The position numbers and the translations under genes are program-made. A stretch of 64,000 nucleotides of DNA from Ophiostoma sp. CBS 140.51 (Eukaryota > Ascomycota > Sordariomycetes > Ophiostomatales > Ophiostomataceae): assembly GCA_029298735.1 (NCBI GenBank), contig JANSLP010000110.1:28123-92122 (forward strand), written 5' to 3'. Below, in pieces: positions 11,076 through 22,011 of the stretch. Numbering within the stretch: position 1 is the first letter of the stretch; each line of letters opens with the position of its first letter. Below the pieces are notes generated by a model that ran no database searches, was not told the DNA's origin, and saw only the letters and a program-made list of their open reading frames with translations.

Positions 11076-12598
11076 GATGGTATGAAATTTCCAGGTAAAT
11101 TGGCGATGCGCGCGTAAATTGATAGAATTGTATCCAATTGACCCAAGAACAATTGAATTGTCGTGACATATGCTGAAAGAAGGCGATACAGAGAGAATAT
11201 AACTCCAATGCTTGTTTTGTCGTCTTCTCCAGGTTTTCGCAATTCTCGTCATCGATGCATCACCGGGTTCAACCGGGTTGCTTTCCTCTGCAGAAGAAGA
11301 CTTCCTACTTTTTTGTCATCCTTCTCGCTCAAATTTTTAGTGCGGGTGTACGATGGGATCGACAAAGACGACAGTCGGATGTAAGACGGGCCTCTTCGGA
11401 GAGGGGTTTGCGGGGGAAACGATTCCGGAGGCGCATCCCGAATCAAGTCTGGGTTAGTTTTGTACATATAGCCTGGTATGCTTTTTTGATCATTATTTCC
11501 CTTTTACTTTCGACATTCTGACGAATTTAGAGATGAAGTTATTTGAGATATGCATATCTATCAGTTTCACATAGCTGGGCATTGTTTTGTCCTGTCAGTT
11601 GTGATCTGGGCTGGCCAAGCGATCTAGACACGCTCCGATTTAAGGTGCGAAACGACAGGGGCTTGCCGAGACTAACCTGCATCGAGAAGCTCGCAGCAAC
11701 ACGTTGGTTTAGATGGATCCCGCCTACGGAATCTGCCTCCGGACTCAAGCTTTGAGATATGGCATCTGTTGACATTGCACGGAGTCTATGATAAGATGTC
11801 GTCGGCGCATAAATTAATTATGTACCATCGAAATACCGGCTGTCTTGACGCCAAGCATGTTCTTGAGTGATGCCCGGATGGATACGAAGGCGGTCAGATA
11901 TCTCACCGGAGGTTTTGCAACAGACAAAAGAGAAAGGCCCCATCTCGTCGAAGCGCTCGCTTACTTTCACGGACACTCGACGTCTCAAGACTCTGACGTG
12001 AATAGAGAACATGAACATTGGCAATTCCTGGCGCCAAGAGGAAGTTGTAGCAAGAATATGTACGGAGTGTGTGAATGTACTGTTAATACAGCTGCAACAA
12101 CGCAGTGACCCCAATTGCCATGGAATGTCGTAACATTCTGGCCAGAACCAAGGAGATAAATTGGGCCAGACCCGTTCGCCCTGTGGACAGCTGTGGACAT
12201 GGCAGTGCTCAGCCACCCGCCCATCCTTGATCGCCTTTGATCGCCGTGGAAGAGCTTGGCATGGAAACCGGAGAGCAGCCGCCCGGGAGCTGCGGGACGG
12301 TGGTAGTGACAGTGTGTGTACATACGGGTACTGAGGATGTGTGTGAGGAATAAGGGATGACGGGACTGGACACGAGAGCAACTGCCAGTGCGTAGATAAA
12401 GGACAACCAGCCAAGAAGACTGACGTGAGAGAACGGCGCAAAGAATGAAGGAAGTTGCCGTCAAGATGCCAAATACCCAGGCAAGGGGACGCAGTGATTG
12501 GCATTGGGCACATTGGGGCTGAAACAGGTTTGGGTCTGGGCGGGTCGAAGGATAAAAGAGGAAACAGAGACGGGGGTCCAGATAAGTCAGATAAGATG

Positions 12599-12641
12599 CA
12601 AGATACGACAATCCAAGATACAAAATACAAGATACAAGATA
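12599..12641. repeat. Short direct repeats of CAAGATA
   Basis: The heptamer CAAGATA occurs at 12599-12605, 12614-12620, 12628-12634 and 12635-12641; the last two copies are directly adjacent. It is a small purine-rich repeat in an intergenic region, probably slippage-derived, with no visible function. Confidence 0.8.
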
Positions 12642-14813
12642 CTCCCGCCCAAGACACAAAAGACGGATTGTCAGGCACAGCCGATCGGGATGGGTATTTG
12701 AGATAATTCGATCTGGTTTGGCAAGGGACGTGCGCAGTTTGTGCTCACTGTGGATGGCTATTTTGGTTTGGTATTTTGATGGGACAGTAAGGAGCATTCG
12801 TATTCGCAGTCACAGGGCGCACGCCTGTAAGAGTCTCCTGCGAAAACGGTGGTGATAATGGCGAGACGGACGGAGAGTTCGGAGGGAGTCTTTGTCGCGA
12901 GTCGGTATTCGCGCCCAGGTGAGATTCACCGACACACAAGGTGTAGCAGAGCCAGCCATGGGATGGCATTGCTTGGCCAAGAGGTGAGCTGGCAAGTGTC
13001 GGTGTATGCAGGGGCGTTTGGAGGCGGTTGGCGGATGCATATCGAAAAGACCGTTGCCATCATTGGCCATCGTTGGCCGACGAACGAAAGGCCATTTGGC
13101 GCAGCAGACACTGGAAGCTCGCTGTGGCTGAGGGGCCGCGACAGCAGCTTCAATTACGTCGTCAGCGAACAAAGGGAGCAATCACAAAGAGGGAGCGGCG
13201 TCGATTGCAAACGACTGGCAACTGGCTACTAAAATTGGAGGGTGGAATGGATACGAGCGTGAGTTTGCGGTGTCATGGCTTCTGCGGTAAGTGAAATGAA
13301 TGGAAATGAAGCCCCAGCGCCCCAAATGAATCTACAAAGTATTCGTATGTGCTGTCGTATGCTTGTCGTATGCTCTTTCCTGCCCTATGAAATACTATCC
13401 GTTCACGGTCCTTCCTTCCTCCCTTTCCAAAGTCCTTTTTAATTTTCGTCGTTTACTCTTTCCAGTTCACTGGATCTCGGCTCTCCCTGTGCCCCAGAAT
13501 ATGCATCTTGAAGAAAGAAGTTGGAGAGTTCCTTCCGTTCTTAATTCTCTTGTCTCCCGTCAGGTTCTGTCCCTTTGTCGTCTGCCCGGGCATTTCCCCT
13601 GATTTTAGCTTGTCTCGTCCTGTTAGCGCTTCTTTCCCTTTCCCAAGGCTCCTTTTTAGTGGACGCTTCGTGGCGGTTGGCTCTTTCTTTTTTTGGAACA
13701 GTACACACACTGGCATGGCCTGGGCCCTGGCCTGGCCGCACTTGTGGGTGGATTTTCCACCAGCGACGGCCGTTCCAGAAGGCACGATCCACCGCTCTAA
13801 CACGTTTGTGATGGGGCTAGTGCAGCTTCCGTTTTTCTTGCGAGGGGAGCACGAGAAAACTTGCAATTTGTGGCAGGAACAAACGAGCAACTGGCGACGG
13901 CCTCGTGTTCTCCTCCTCAAAATTTCAGAAAGCGGCCCCCGTATTCGTATGCGCATAAAAAGACAATATGCACAACAGTCATTCATTTTGCCTCTTTTCT
14001 CCTTTCAGAACGCCTCCCAACAACGCTGCACCCGTGTTCCATCCACACGCCCATATGGCGCTTCAAATCTCGCCCCCCTCTCAGGGCCCATTCCAGGCCC
14101 TTTCCATTGCCCGGCCAGTGCAACCCAGGCGCATGTTGCCGTTTCTTGGGTAGGCATCGATCGCCGCAACGCGCAAAAGAGGGTCGCATTATGGGCAGAC
14201 AAGACGGCGCGCAACAGAAGCGTCCCATTGGCGTCCGTTGGCGTCCATTGACGATCTGGCCAATGTTGGCGGTCCCAAATTGCACTCTTCGTCGGAGCCC
14301 AGCTTCCAGCTTCCGTCCCCATGGAAACCCCTCAACGCGTCCCGACACCTGTCGCGGCCAGCAAGTGCGATTGAGTGCAGTTCTTGTGCGTCTTAGTTGC
14401 GACTACTTTCAGCCACCATGCACGCACTATCCTCCCGCTGCCTGCTATCAAGAAACTAACGAAAATGGAATCGCAAAAGGGACAAAGAGAGAAAAAAGGG
14501 GATGTGTGGGGGACCCCTGCAGGAGGCGATACCACTGGTTTGGGGCCTGGCCAACGACCGGCGTGACGGTTGAATTTGGCAATATGCAAATGAGGAGCAG
14601 CAAAGAGGAGGGAAAGGGGAAAAAGAGTGAAAGAAATAAAAACACAGTACGAGATTCGTGCTGGCTCTATTGCCACACCATCCCCAGGCCAGCATCCACA
14701 CCCACTCTCTCCTCTTGCCCTCCAAGACGGAGCAGAGCTTGAAACGGGCCGACGAAAGGCAAGAACGAGACGACAGGCCAGGAGAACAGGCAATGGCAAC
14801 AGACTGGAGACAG

Positions 14814-14834
14814 GGCAGGAGGCAGGAGGCAGGA
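14814..14834. repeat. Three tandem copies of GGCAGGA
   Basis: Three perfect head-to-tail copies of a 7-nt unit at 14814-14820, 14821-14827 and 14828-14834 in the upstream region of the BAR-domain gene. This is a simple slippage repeat. Confidence 0.85.
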
Positions 14835-15662
14835 GACAAAAAGACAAATAGCCAACCGCCAGGAACGTTCCTGCTCGGCCTGCTTCCGTTTCGACTCACC
14901 ATCTGTCACAATCACCAGTTTGTTTTGTTCAGACTTCTTTCTCTCTTATTGTTAACCTTTTCTTTCTGCCATTGACGTTCTCTTATTTCAAGAGCATCCC
15001 TGCTCTCCAGATCCCTCTTTTCATCCCTCTCCTGACCCCTTGTGATTCCTCTCCCCATTTCTTGGTTTCCTGCTTTGTACAAGTATTGTAGTTTTCCTGT
15101 TTTGCCTTTCCCTGTTTCTGGTCTGTCGATAACATTCTTCTTTTTATTGCCTCGCCCTCCCGTCCCAACGGTTTTTCTTGCAGATCTGACAATAATAATA
15201 CCCTGGCCCCATCCCCACCACCCACGCCATCTCTCTTTTGTGACCTTACCCGCCTTCCTTTGTTTAGTCCATTCCCTATTTTGTCTTGCAGGTCCCTCTT
15301 CTCTTTTTCCCAGGTTCCTATTCTGGGCTTTCTTTCTTTTAATTGTTCTGCTTCTTTATTCTCACCATTCACTCTTTCAACATTCTTTCAACTGGCTTGC
15401 GTTGTCTACAATTTGACGCATTCGGCTGCGTCATTGTTGCATTGTTGATATATTCGGTCCGCGTGCGCACCTCGACGACCAACAATACACGATCTCGAAC
15501 ATCCTTTTACAAACCACATTACACCTGACGTCGACCCATCCACCCACGCCTACCTGCAGCGTCGACGCTGCAACGGAAACTCGTCTTATATTTGCTTCCC
15601 AATGCGAATATTTTCAATAATACAAAAATAACCACAACATATACCTTCCTTTCACCTCAACC

Positions 15663-17096
15663 ATGAACTTCACCAAGAAAATCGACCGCGCCGTGCAATG
15701 GGCCGGCGAGAAGATGGGCGGCGAGGCCAAGACGGCCATGTCGGACGACTTCAAGATGCTGGAGACCGAGATGAACCTCCGCTACGACGGCATGGACCGC
15801 CTGCAAAAGTCTATGACCACCTACGTCAAGTGGGCGGGCCGCCGTGGTGAGATGTTTGACGACAAGGAGAAGGGCCTGCCCATCAGCTACCTGGGCCGCA
15901 CAATGGCGAACCATGGCGAGGATTTTGAGCACGACTCGGAGTTTGGCAACTGCCTGACCAGCCTAGGTCGGGCCAACGAGCGCCTGGCGTCTGCCCAGGA
16001 GCGCTACGTTGCTGATGCCACGGCGACGTGGCTGGAGTCGCTGGAACGCAATCTCGCCATGCTGAAGGAGTACCAGGTAAGCCACCCTTTGATGGGCAAT
16101 AGTATCCGGATTCACTCGCTAACCCCTCCCTAGGCCGCTCGCAAGAAGCTTGAGAGCCGCCGCCTGGCATACGACGCCACCATTGGCCGCATGCAAAAGG
16201 CCAAGCGCGACGATTTCCGCATCGAAGAGGAGCTGCGCGCAAACCGCGCCAAGTACGAGGAGAGTAACGAAGACGTCATGCGCCGCATGCAGGACGTCAA
16301 GGATGCCGAGGCCGAGAGCATCCGTGATCTGACCGGGTTCCTGGACTGCGAGCTCGACTACCATGAGCGCTGTGTGGAGGAGCTGCGTCGCGTCAAGCGC
16401 ACTTGGCCTGGTGCTGCCACTGCTGCCGCGGTGACCAACGGCACGATGCCTAGTAACTTTGGTGGTCGTAGCCGGTCCAACACGGCCCGGTCGTACAACA
16501 ACGAGCGCACACCTTCTTACGGCAGCCGTGCCGGTGCTGCTGCTGCTGCTGACTCGTCGTACATGGACGAGGAGCCTGAGCCGTTGCCCGTCCGCATGCC
16601 GATCCGCTCCAGCACAAACAACCTTCGCTCTACCAACAACTCTCCGCCGCAGAAGCCTGCTCGCCCCGCCATCGGCCGTGCCAACTCGTACCAGCCCGGC
16701 AGCAACGGCTCAGCAGCCAATGGACCGCCAACAACATTCTCGACATACAACAACAGCCTGATGAATGCCAGCTCCGGTCCTGCAGCCGTCACCTCGCTGC
16801 GCACCGGTCTGCGCCCCGTCGGCCGGATCCAGACGACCAACGGCCACCCCTCCAACGGCAATGTATTTGCAGACGATAATGACGACACCAGTGGCGGCAG
16901 TGGCAGCGGAAGCCCAGAGTGGGGCGAACGCAGTGCATCTCCGGCCACGAGCTTCGGCAGTCTGAGCCGTAGCACGAGCAATGTCGCCATGTCGTCTGGT
17001 GGAACGGTCCGCAAAGCACCACCGCCGCCGCCACCCAACCGCAACAAGAAGCCCCCGCCGCCGGTCCCTGCGCCGCGCCGGGAGTCAAACTACTAG
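15663..17096 (+). CDS. BAR-domain protein (endophilin-like)
   Basis: Exons 15663-16076 and 16134-17096 (57-nt intron, GTAAGC donor, CGCTAAC branch, CTAG acceptor, between codons) give 458 residues. Residues 1-250 form an all-helical BAR domain. It starts MNFTKKIDRAVQWAGEKMGG, an amphipathic N-terminal helix as in N-BAR proteins, and continues through long charged coiled-coil helices (AARKKLESRRLAYD, DVMRRMQDVKDAEAESIRDL). BAR dimers sense or induce membrane curvature in endocytosis and trafficking and couple to actin. Residues 260-458 are disordered, rich in Ser, Asn and Gly, and end in polyproline blocks (PPPPPPNRNKKPPPPVPAP), which are likely SH3-ligand sites. No SH3 domain is present in this protein. 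It follows a long C/T-rich leader. Neighbours give no functional clue. Confidence 0.88.
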
Positions 17097-17919
17097 GCGA
17101 TGGTGTGACGCCCGTGTAGTTGGATTTGATTTCTTTTGCCTGATTTTTTGTTCCTTTTCTTTTTGGAAGCGACTGGGAAAAGCGGACATCCTCTGCCAAG
17201 GCTGGTGGGATCTTAGATTGTCTTCTCACCTCACCGTGCTGGATGCATAGGTTGACGGTGTTTTATTGTTTCCATGCCACGACGGCCTTTTTATTTCCTT
17301 CTTTTTTGCTTCAACTGTGTATTACTGACTCTGCCTCTTTTCATTTCCTTATTTTCTTCTCATTTCTTTGGATGGCGTTTTGTTTTTACTTTTTGGGACA
17401 TAAATGGCATAGGATCCGCAGCCCACGTCGCCTCGGTAAGCTTTCTTTTTTTTTAATATATTGTGTCTGGACATACATAGTATCATTAGTTTTATTCACT
17501 TGGATGCAATGAAAGTATTCATTTTTTGAACGTTTCTCTTTTTCTCTCGTCTCAAACGTCGTTGTCGGCGAAAGTCAACAAACCGACTACATTGCATAAT
17601 CAGATTCGCCACTGTGTCACGTGCGCCATAGCCAGAACTGGCCGCGAAACAGTTGTCAGTTATCCACTAAACCCACCCTAGTCTTGCCGCCCATAGAAGC
17701 ATCGGGAACGTGCCTGAGACGCCAAAACACACCAAAATCGACAAGGCAAGAGCGCATGCGACGCCCGCTGACTGATTTCGCAATTGGGCGGCGAAACCGA
17801 AAAACGGCGAAAGCTTTCGCATTCTCCAAGCTTTCCAAGCTTCAAGCTCCGTCTCCTCCGACCACGGCAACACACGACTACATCACAGACCTCTCTCTCT
17901 GGCACACACACACAACACC
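17097..17919. promoter_or_regulatory. Intergenic region between BAR and UFD1-like genes
   Basis: The T-rich first half (17100-17540) fits the 3' untranslated region of the BAR gene. A CACGTG palindrome at 17618-17623 lies about 300 nt before the UFD1-like start. I see no gene here. Confidence 0.45.
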
Positions 17920-20460
17920 ATGGACGACGACGACGACCGGCAAATGCAGCTAGAGGCTCAGCAGCAAAACCCGCAGCTCAAGATCCGCTACGAAGAGGTG
18001 TTTGCGCTCACAGCGCCCACCAAAACCAGCAAATCGCCATCCCCAACTCCAGATCCCTTCTCCGACGCACAACCGACACCACCGTCTCGACCCCGCGCAC
18101 GACCCCAGGGCGACAAGATCTTACTACCGCCGTCAGCACTCGAGAGCTTGCTGAGCGCAGCCTCCCGTGCGCGCCAGCAGGCCAACAGTGCAGCCAACAG
18201 CAACCACTATGGCGGCCGCTCCGCTTTCGGCTCCCTCGACGACTTTCGCAGCTTCGGCTACAGCCATGGTAGTGGCGCCGGCAATGGAGGCGACGGCTAT
18301 GATCTCCCGCAGCCGCTGACGTTCCGGCTGACGAGTGCAAGCACAGGAAAATCCGTCTATGCAGGCATCCGCGAGTTTTCTGCCCGAGAAGGCGAGGTCG
18401 TCTTGAGCGAGTACCTTACCAACGCCCTTGGCCTCGACGACAAGACCGACGACCGGCTCGTGGTCACCTTTTACCCACTACCCAAGGGCACGTTCGTACA
18501 TCTGCGGCCACTCGCAGCGGGGTACAACCCTGCCGACTGGCGTCCCCTCCTCGAAAGACAGTTGCGCGAAGGCTACACAACACTAACGCGCGGGGCCGTG
18601 TTTGCTGTGCGCGGCGGACACGGCACGGCGGATGAGTTTCGGTTCCGGGTGGACGGGTTCAAGCCAGAGGGCGACGGCATTTGCGTAGTTGACACGGATC
18701 TGGAAGTGGACATCGAGGCGTTGGACGAGGAACAGGCACGGGAGACCATGCGCCAGATCCAGGGCGAGGCTGTGCCATTGGGCGGTGGCACGGGTGCGTC
18801 AGAAGAGAGTGGCAGCACCAGCCCTGGCGGCGCCATCGATATCTGGAAGCCCGTGTCCGGTCAAGTGCGTGCAGGCGACTATGTTGACTACGAACTACCG
18901 TCGTGGGATCGATCACGGCCGCTGGCGATTGTGCTGTCTGGACTCGACGACGACGAGGCAGGTGCTGACGGCGAACCACAAGACAAGGGCTACTTTGTCG
19001 ACTTACTCGTCAGTCCCTTTTCGTCACGACACCGTGTTCGGCCACGAGAGACGGAGCACGTCTGGGCCAACTTCAACATTGCCGACAGCTCGACAGACAA
19101 CACCAAGACTCTTGTGCTGCAACCGACAAGTGGCGAGCTAGAGACAGCCGAAGCGCTGTGGGTTTCGGTGCACGGTTGGAAGGACCCGGACACACGCTCG
19201 TCAGCAAAGGCACACAAGTTTACACTTCGCGCCAAGATTGTTCTCGAAGAAGACGGCGGCTCAGTTCTTGGCGGTGCATCTTCGAAAGCTGCCGACTCGG
19301 CCGCCCACGGCCCCGATGAGGAGCAATGCAAGAACTGTCTCCAGTGGGTGCCCAGCCGATCGATGGTCTTGCATGAGAACTTTTGTCTACGCAACAACGT
19401 GGCCTGCCCAACATGCAAGCAGGTCTTTGCCAAACGTTCGGCTGCCTGGACGAACCACTGGCACTGTGCACTTGATCCTAGCGGCGGCGACGATGGTGGA
19501 CGCGGCAACACGGCCGCCAGCAAGACCAAACACGACTTGATATTCCACCCAGGGTTCCTAGGCGAAGACCGTCTATACCACTGCCCGGCACCGACGTGCG
19601 CTGGCGGCATTGTATCACCATTTACGTCATTGCCAGACCTCGCACGTCACCGGACCACGAGCTGCCCGTCCAAGCTGATCCTTTGTCAGTTCTGCCAGCT
19701 CGAGGTGCCGCAAGAGGGTGACCCCACAGACCCGTCGGTTGACGCTGCCACACAATTGACAGGCCAGACACCGCACGAGCGCGCTGACGGTGCCCGCACT
19801 ACGGACTGCTACTTGTGTGGCGCTATTGTGCGCATGCGCGACATGCGCGCCCATCTGCAACACCACGACCTGGACCGACAGCGGCGCGTGCCGCCGGATG
19901 TGTGCCGCGACGCACTGTGTGGACGCACACGGTTCGGCGTCGGTGCCAAGGGCCAAATCAAGGCGCCACCTGCATCAGGCGACGGTCCCAAGTTGGGCTT
20001 GTGCAGCACCTGTTTCGCGCCGCTGTATGTCAGCACGCACGATCCAGAGGGCAAGGCACTGCGGCGGCGCGTCGAGCGGCGGTATCTGGCACAGTTGCTG
20101 ACGGGCTGTGGTAAGTCATGGTGCGGCAACAAGGACTGGTGCAAGACGGCGCGGACCAACCAAGGCCTGGGTCCTTTCACTGGACCCGATGGCGCGCCTG
20201 CTGTTGGCACAGGTGCACTTCTGCCCCTGATTAAACCACTGGTGGCCGAGGCCGTGTCTGAACCGAACAAGCCGATGCACTTTTGCGTTGATGAGGAAAC
20301 ACAGAAGCGGCGGGCGGTGGCCGAGCTGCTGGCAGGTCAAGGTGGAGGGGTGTACGAACTGGCCTGGTGTGTCGCAGCTTGTGAAGCCGAAGGTGCCGAT
20401 GCGACCAAGGCCTGGGAGTGGCTGAACAACTGGGCTCCGCAGAGGAGGGTAGGTGAGTGA
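17920..20460 (+). CDS. UFD1-domain protein with zinc fingers
   Basis: A single exon of 846 residues. An acidic N-terminus (MDDDDDRQ) and a disordered Pro-rich segment precede a UFD1-like fold. In that fold, residues about 65-75 (GDKILLPPSALESLL) and 130-250 (PLTFRLTS.., SEYLTNALGL.., VVTFYPLPKGTFVHLRPL..) match the double-psi-barrel region of ubiquitin-fusion-degradation proteins, which bind ubiquitin and Cdc48. The middle carries a beta-rich region. The C-terminal half has Cys/His clusters: CKNCLQWVPSRSMVLHENFC, CPTCKQVF..HWHC, CPAPTCAGG.., CQFCQLEV, CYLCGAIV..H..H and CRDALCG, resembling TRAFD1/XAF1-type zinc fingers. It is far longer than classical Ufd1 (about 350 residues), so it is a separate fungal UFD1-like family, probably an adaptor in ubiquitin handling rather than Ufd1 itself. 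It is convergent with the next gene, leaving 159 nt between stops. Confidence 0.85.
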   Translation: MDDDDDRQMQLEAQQQNPQLKIRYEEVFALTAPTKTSKSPSPTPDPFSDAQPTPPSRPRARPQGDKILLPPSALESLLSAASRARQQANSAANSNHYGGRSAFGSLDDFRSFGYSHGSGAGNGGDGYDLPQPLTFRLTSASTGKSVYAGIREFSAREGEVVLSEYLTNALGLDDKTDDRLVVTFYPLPKGTFVHLRPLAAGYNPADWRPLLERQLREGYTTLTRGAVFAVRGGHGTADEFRFRVDGFKPEGDGICVVDTDLEVDIEALDEEQARETMRQIQGEAVPLGGGTGASEESGSTSPGGAIDIWKPVSGQVRAGDYVDYELPSWDRSRPLAIVLSGLDDDEAGADGEPQDKGYFVDLLVSPFSSRHRVRPRETEHVWANFNIADSSTDNTKTLVLQPTSGELETAEALWVSVHGWKDPDTRSSAKAHKFTLRAKIVLEEDGGSVLGGASSKAADSAAHGPDEEQCKNCLQWVPSRSMVLHENFCLRNNVACPTCKQVFAKRSAAWTNHWHCALDPSGGDDGGRGNTAASKTKHDLIFHPGFLGEDRLYHCPAPTCAGGIVSPFTSLPDLARHRTTSCPSKLILCQFCQLEVPQEGDPTDPSVDAATQLTGQTPHERADGARTTDCYLCGAIVRMRDMRAHLQHHDLDRQRRVPPDVCRDALCGRTRFGVGAKGQIKAPPASGDGPKLGLCSTCFAPLYVSTHDPEGKALRRRVERRYLAQLLTGCGKSWCGNKDWCKTARTNQGLGPFTGPDGAPAVGTGALLPLIKPLVAEAVSEPNKPMHFCVDEETQKRRAVAELLAGQGGGVYELAWCVAACEAEGADATKAWEWLNNWAPQRRVGE

Positions 20461-20619
20461 CCAAACTCGCAAACGAATTCAGGATAGAGTAATGAGAAAT
20501 GAACGGAATACGGCAGGAGAGGTGCATATGGACGGTTCAGCATTGCATTAGAAATAGAGCATACAGCATTCATTTGAATCATTACTACTTCAAGCATTAT
20601 CACATATTATGACATATAT

Positions 20620-22011
20620 TCATTGTTCCCCATTCTCGTCTGGTGTTGCTGGATAGCCACTGCTGTCAAAGTAGCCGCTGTAGACAGACGATGAGTAACC
20701 ACCGTCCTCGTCTGTATCCGTGTCTTTGCGTCGACTGCTGCTTGAACTCATGTTGCTGTTTCGACTGGTGGACCTCTCAGCTGCTGTTGATGTCGCTGCG
20801 GAGGTGGCTGTTGACTTTGTAGTAGTTGTGCCAGCTGTGCGGATGCTATGCTGGGCACTGCTCTGAGCACTCTGGTCACTCATTGCACTTTTTGTGCTTT
20901 TCGTACTTTTCATGCTCTTTGCACTCGTGTTACTTCGTCGGCTGCGGTTGCTGCGTCGATTTCTTCGACTTCGCGTGCTAGCTGTGTCTGTGTCGACGGT
21001 TGTGTCTGCGGGGGCCGCTGAAGATGCTGTCGTTGTTGCGCCTGCAGCATCCTTATCCACTGCTGCTTCAGGTGTTGCAGGGCGTGTGCTGCCACGGCTG
21101 TGCTTTCTTGTCGGCTTTGATTTCTCTTGTGGATGAACGTCGTCAGTTCTTTCGGTTTTCTTTTTCATCTTTTCTCGTGTTTCTTCGATAAGTTTTCTCT
21201 TCTGCTCCTCTTCCTCAGCTTGTAGTCGTCGTTGGAGCTCGGCAACTTGTTCGGCCGTCAACTGTCCTTCTTTTTCGGTGGCCTTCTCAGCAGCCTTTTC
21301 GGCTTCTTTTTCGCCTTCGTTTTGGTCTTTGGCCTCGTCCTTGTTTTCTTTCGCCAACCCTTCCTCTCCCTCTTTAACTTCTTCTGGTGGCGGTGGTGCG
21401 GGTGTTCGCAGTTCCCGCCGCGCCAACTCGACCTCCACTGCCACTGTGCCTTTGGGCATCGTCGCCAGTCTTACTTGCATTCGGTCTGCGTCGCGGTCAA
21501 AGAAGAGTTGCCAGAAGCCGCCACCAATCTCGGGTGGAAGCCGTACGGCAACAAATCCTTCCCACCCGCCAAAGGTCAGCCGCCGGTCTTGTCGTGTGCA
21601 GTCCCATGGCCCTGTGTACTGGCCCTCGGCCGCTGCCCGGGCACCATAGCACAAGGCGTAAGATGTGCGGTCGACAAACACCCAGTTCATAATCGGTGCT
21701 ACATCGGTAATGGTCGACACAAGGCCAGCATATTTGGCATCGGGGTAGGGCAAGAAGTAACCGGCGAAAGGGTGACCGAAGGGGGCGTCGGGATCGACAC
21801 TGTCGCTTGTGTCGATGTAGAGACAGCCGCCGGATAAGACAATACGACGGCCCTCGAGAAGTGGCGCAAAAGCCGAAGATTTAGTGCAGTGCACCACAAG
21901 GTTGTTCTTACGGCTGCGGTGCTCTTCACGACGAGCACGGCGCTGTGATGCCTGGATGCCTTCAGACGCGCCGACGACCGCGCCGAACGCGACCAAGACA
22001 GCGAGGACCAT
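20620..22011 (-). CDS. Conserved uncharacterised protein with Ser/Lys/Arg-rich repeat tail
   Basis: A single exon of 463 residues. The first ATG is at 22011, since the frame upstream begins with TTG. The first 18 residues are hydrophobic (MVLAVLVAFGAVVGASEG) and could be a signal or anchor helix, followed by a basic stretch RRARREEHRSRKNN. Residues 38-190 form a compact domain (GGCLYIDTS, HPFAGYFLPYPD, MNWVFVDRTSYAL, GPWDCTRQDRRLTFGGWEGFVAVRLP, WQLFFDRD). I recognise it as a recurrent fungal family without an assigned function. Residues 195-300 are acidic, Glu/Lys-rich and likely coiled coil (AEKAAEKATEKEG, AELQRRLQAEEEEQKRKL). The rest is low complexity with RSRRNRRSNRSRRSN and AKSMKSTKSTKSAMS repeats, which could be phosphorylation-rich. 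The function is unknown. Confidence 0.75.
   Translation of the reverse strand: MVLAVLVAFGAVVGASEGIQASQRRARREEHRSRKNNLVVHCTKSSAFAPLLEGRRIVLSGGCLYIDTSDSVDPDAPFGHPFAGYFLPYPDAKYAGLVSTITDVAPIMNWVFVDRTSYALCYGARAAAEGQYTGPWDCTRQDRRLTFGGWEGFVAVRLPPEIGGGFWQLFFDRDADRMQVRLATMPKGTVAVEVELARRELRTPAPPPPEEVKEGEEGLAKENKDEAKDQNEGEKEAEKAAEKATEKEGQLTAEQVAELQRRLQAEEEEQKRKLIEETREKMKKKTERTDDVHPQEKSKPTRKHSRGSTRPATPEAAVDKDAAGATTTASSAAPADTTVDTDTASTRSRRNRRSNRSRRSNTSAKSMKSTKSTKSAMSDQSAQSSAQHSIRTAGTTTTKSTATSAATSTAAERSTSRNSNMSSSSSRRKDTDTDEDGGYSSSVYSGYFDSSGYPATPDENGEQ

Larger units (their letters stand above)
11076..15662. other. 4.6-kb intergenic region with simple repeats and long pyrimidine-rich leader
   Basis: The region lies between the divergent MFS and BAR-domain genes. 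The largest open frames (286 aa on minus at 11818-12678, 293 aa on plus at 13861-14742) have low-complexity, Cys/Ser/Pro-rich translations with no family resemblance and overlap frames on the other strand, so I do not call genes. The region holds two small tandem repeats (listed separately) and, from about 14880 to 15660, a strongly C/T-rich stretch suited to the BAR gene's leader. Near 11610-11720 a tRNA-Leu-like A-box phrase occurs without a matching T-arm. Confidence 0.45.

Noticed and set aside
11600..11740. tRNA-Leu-like phrase (GGCCAAGCGATCTAGACACGC)
   Set aside because: It resembles a tRNA A-box and a UAA-type anticodon loop, but the anticodon stem does not pair, and the expected T-arm (GGTTCGANNCC) is degenerate. 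At best it is a tRNA pseudogene; tRNAscan-SE would decide.
11818..12678. 286-codon minus-strand open frame
   Set aside because: The translation is Cys/Ser/Pro/His-rich without motifs, it overlaps other frames of similar size, and it contains the CAAGATA simple repeat.
13861..14742. 293-codon plus-strand open frame and overlapping frames upstream of the BAR gene
   Set aside because: There is no ATG-supported domain text; frames on both strands are equally open, and the sequence is leader-like and C/T-rich.
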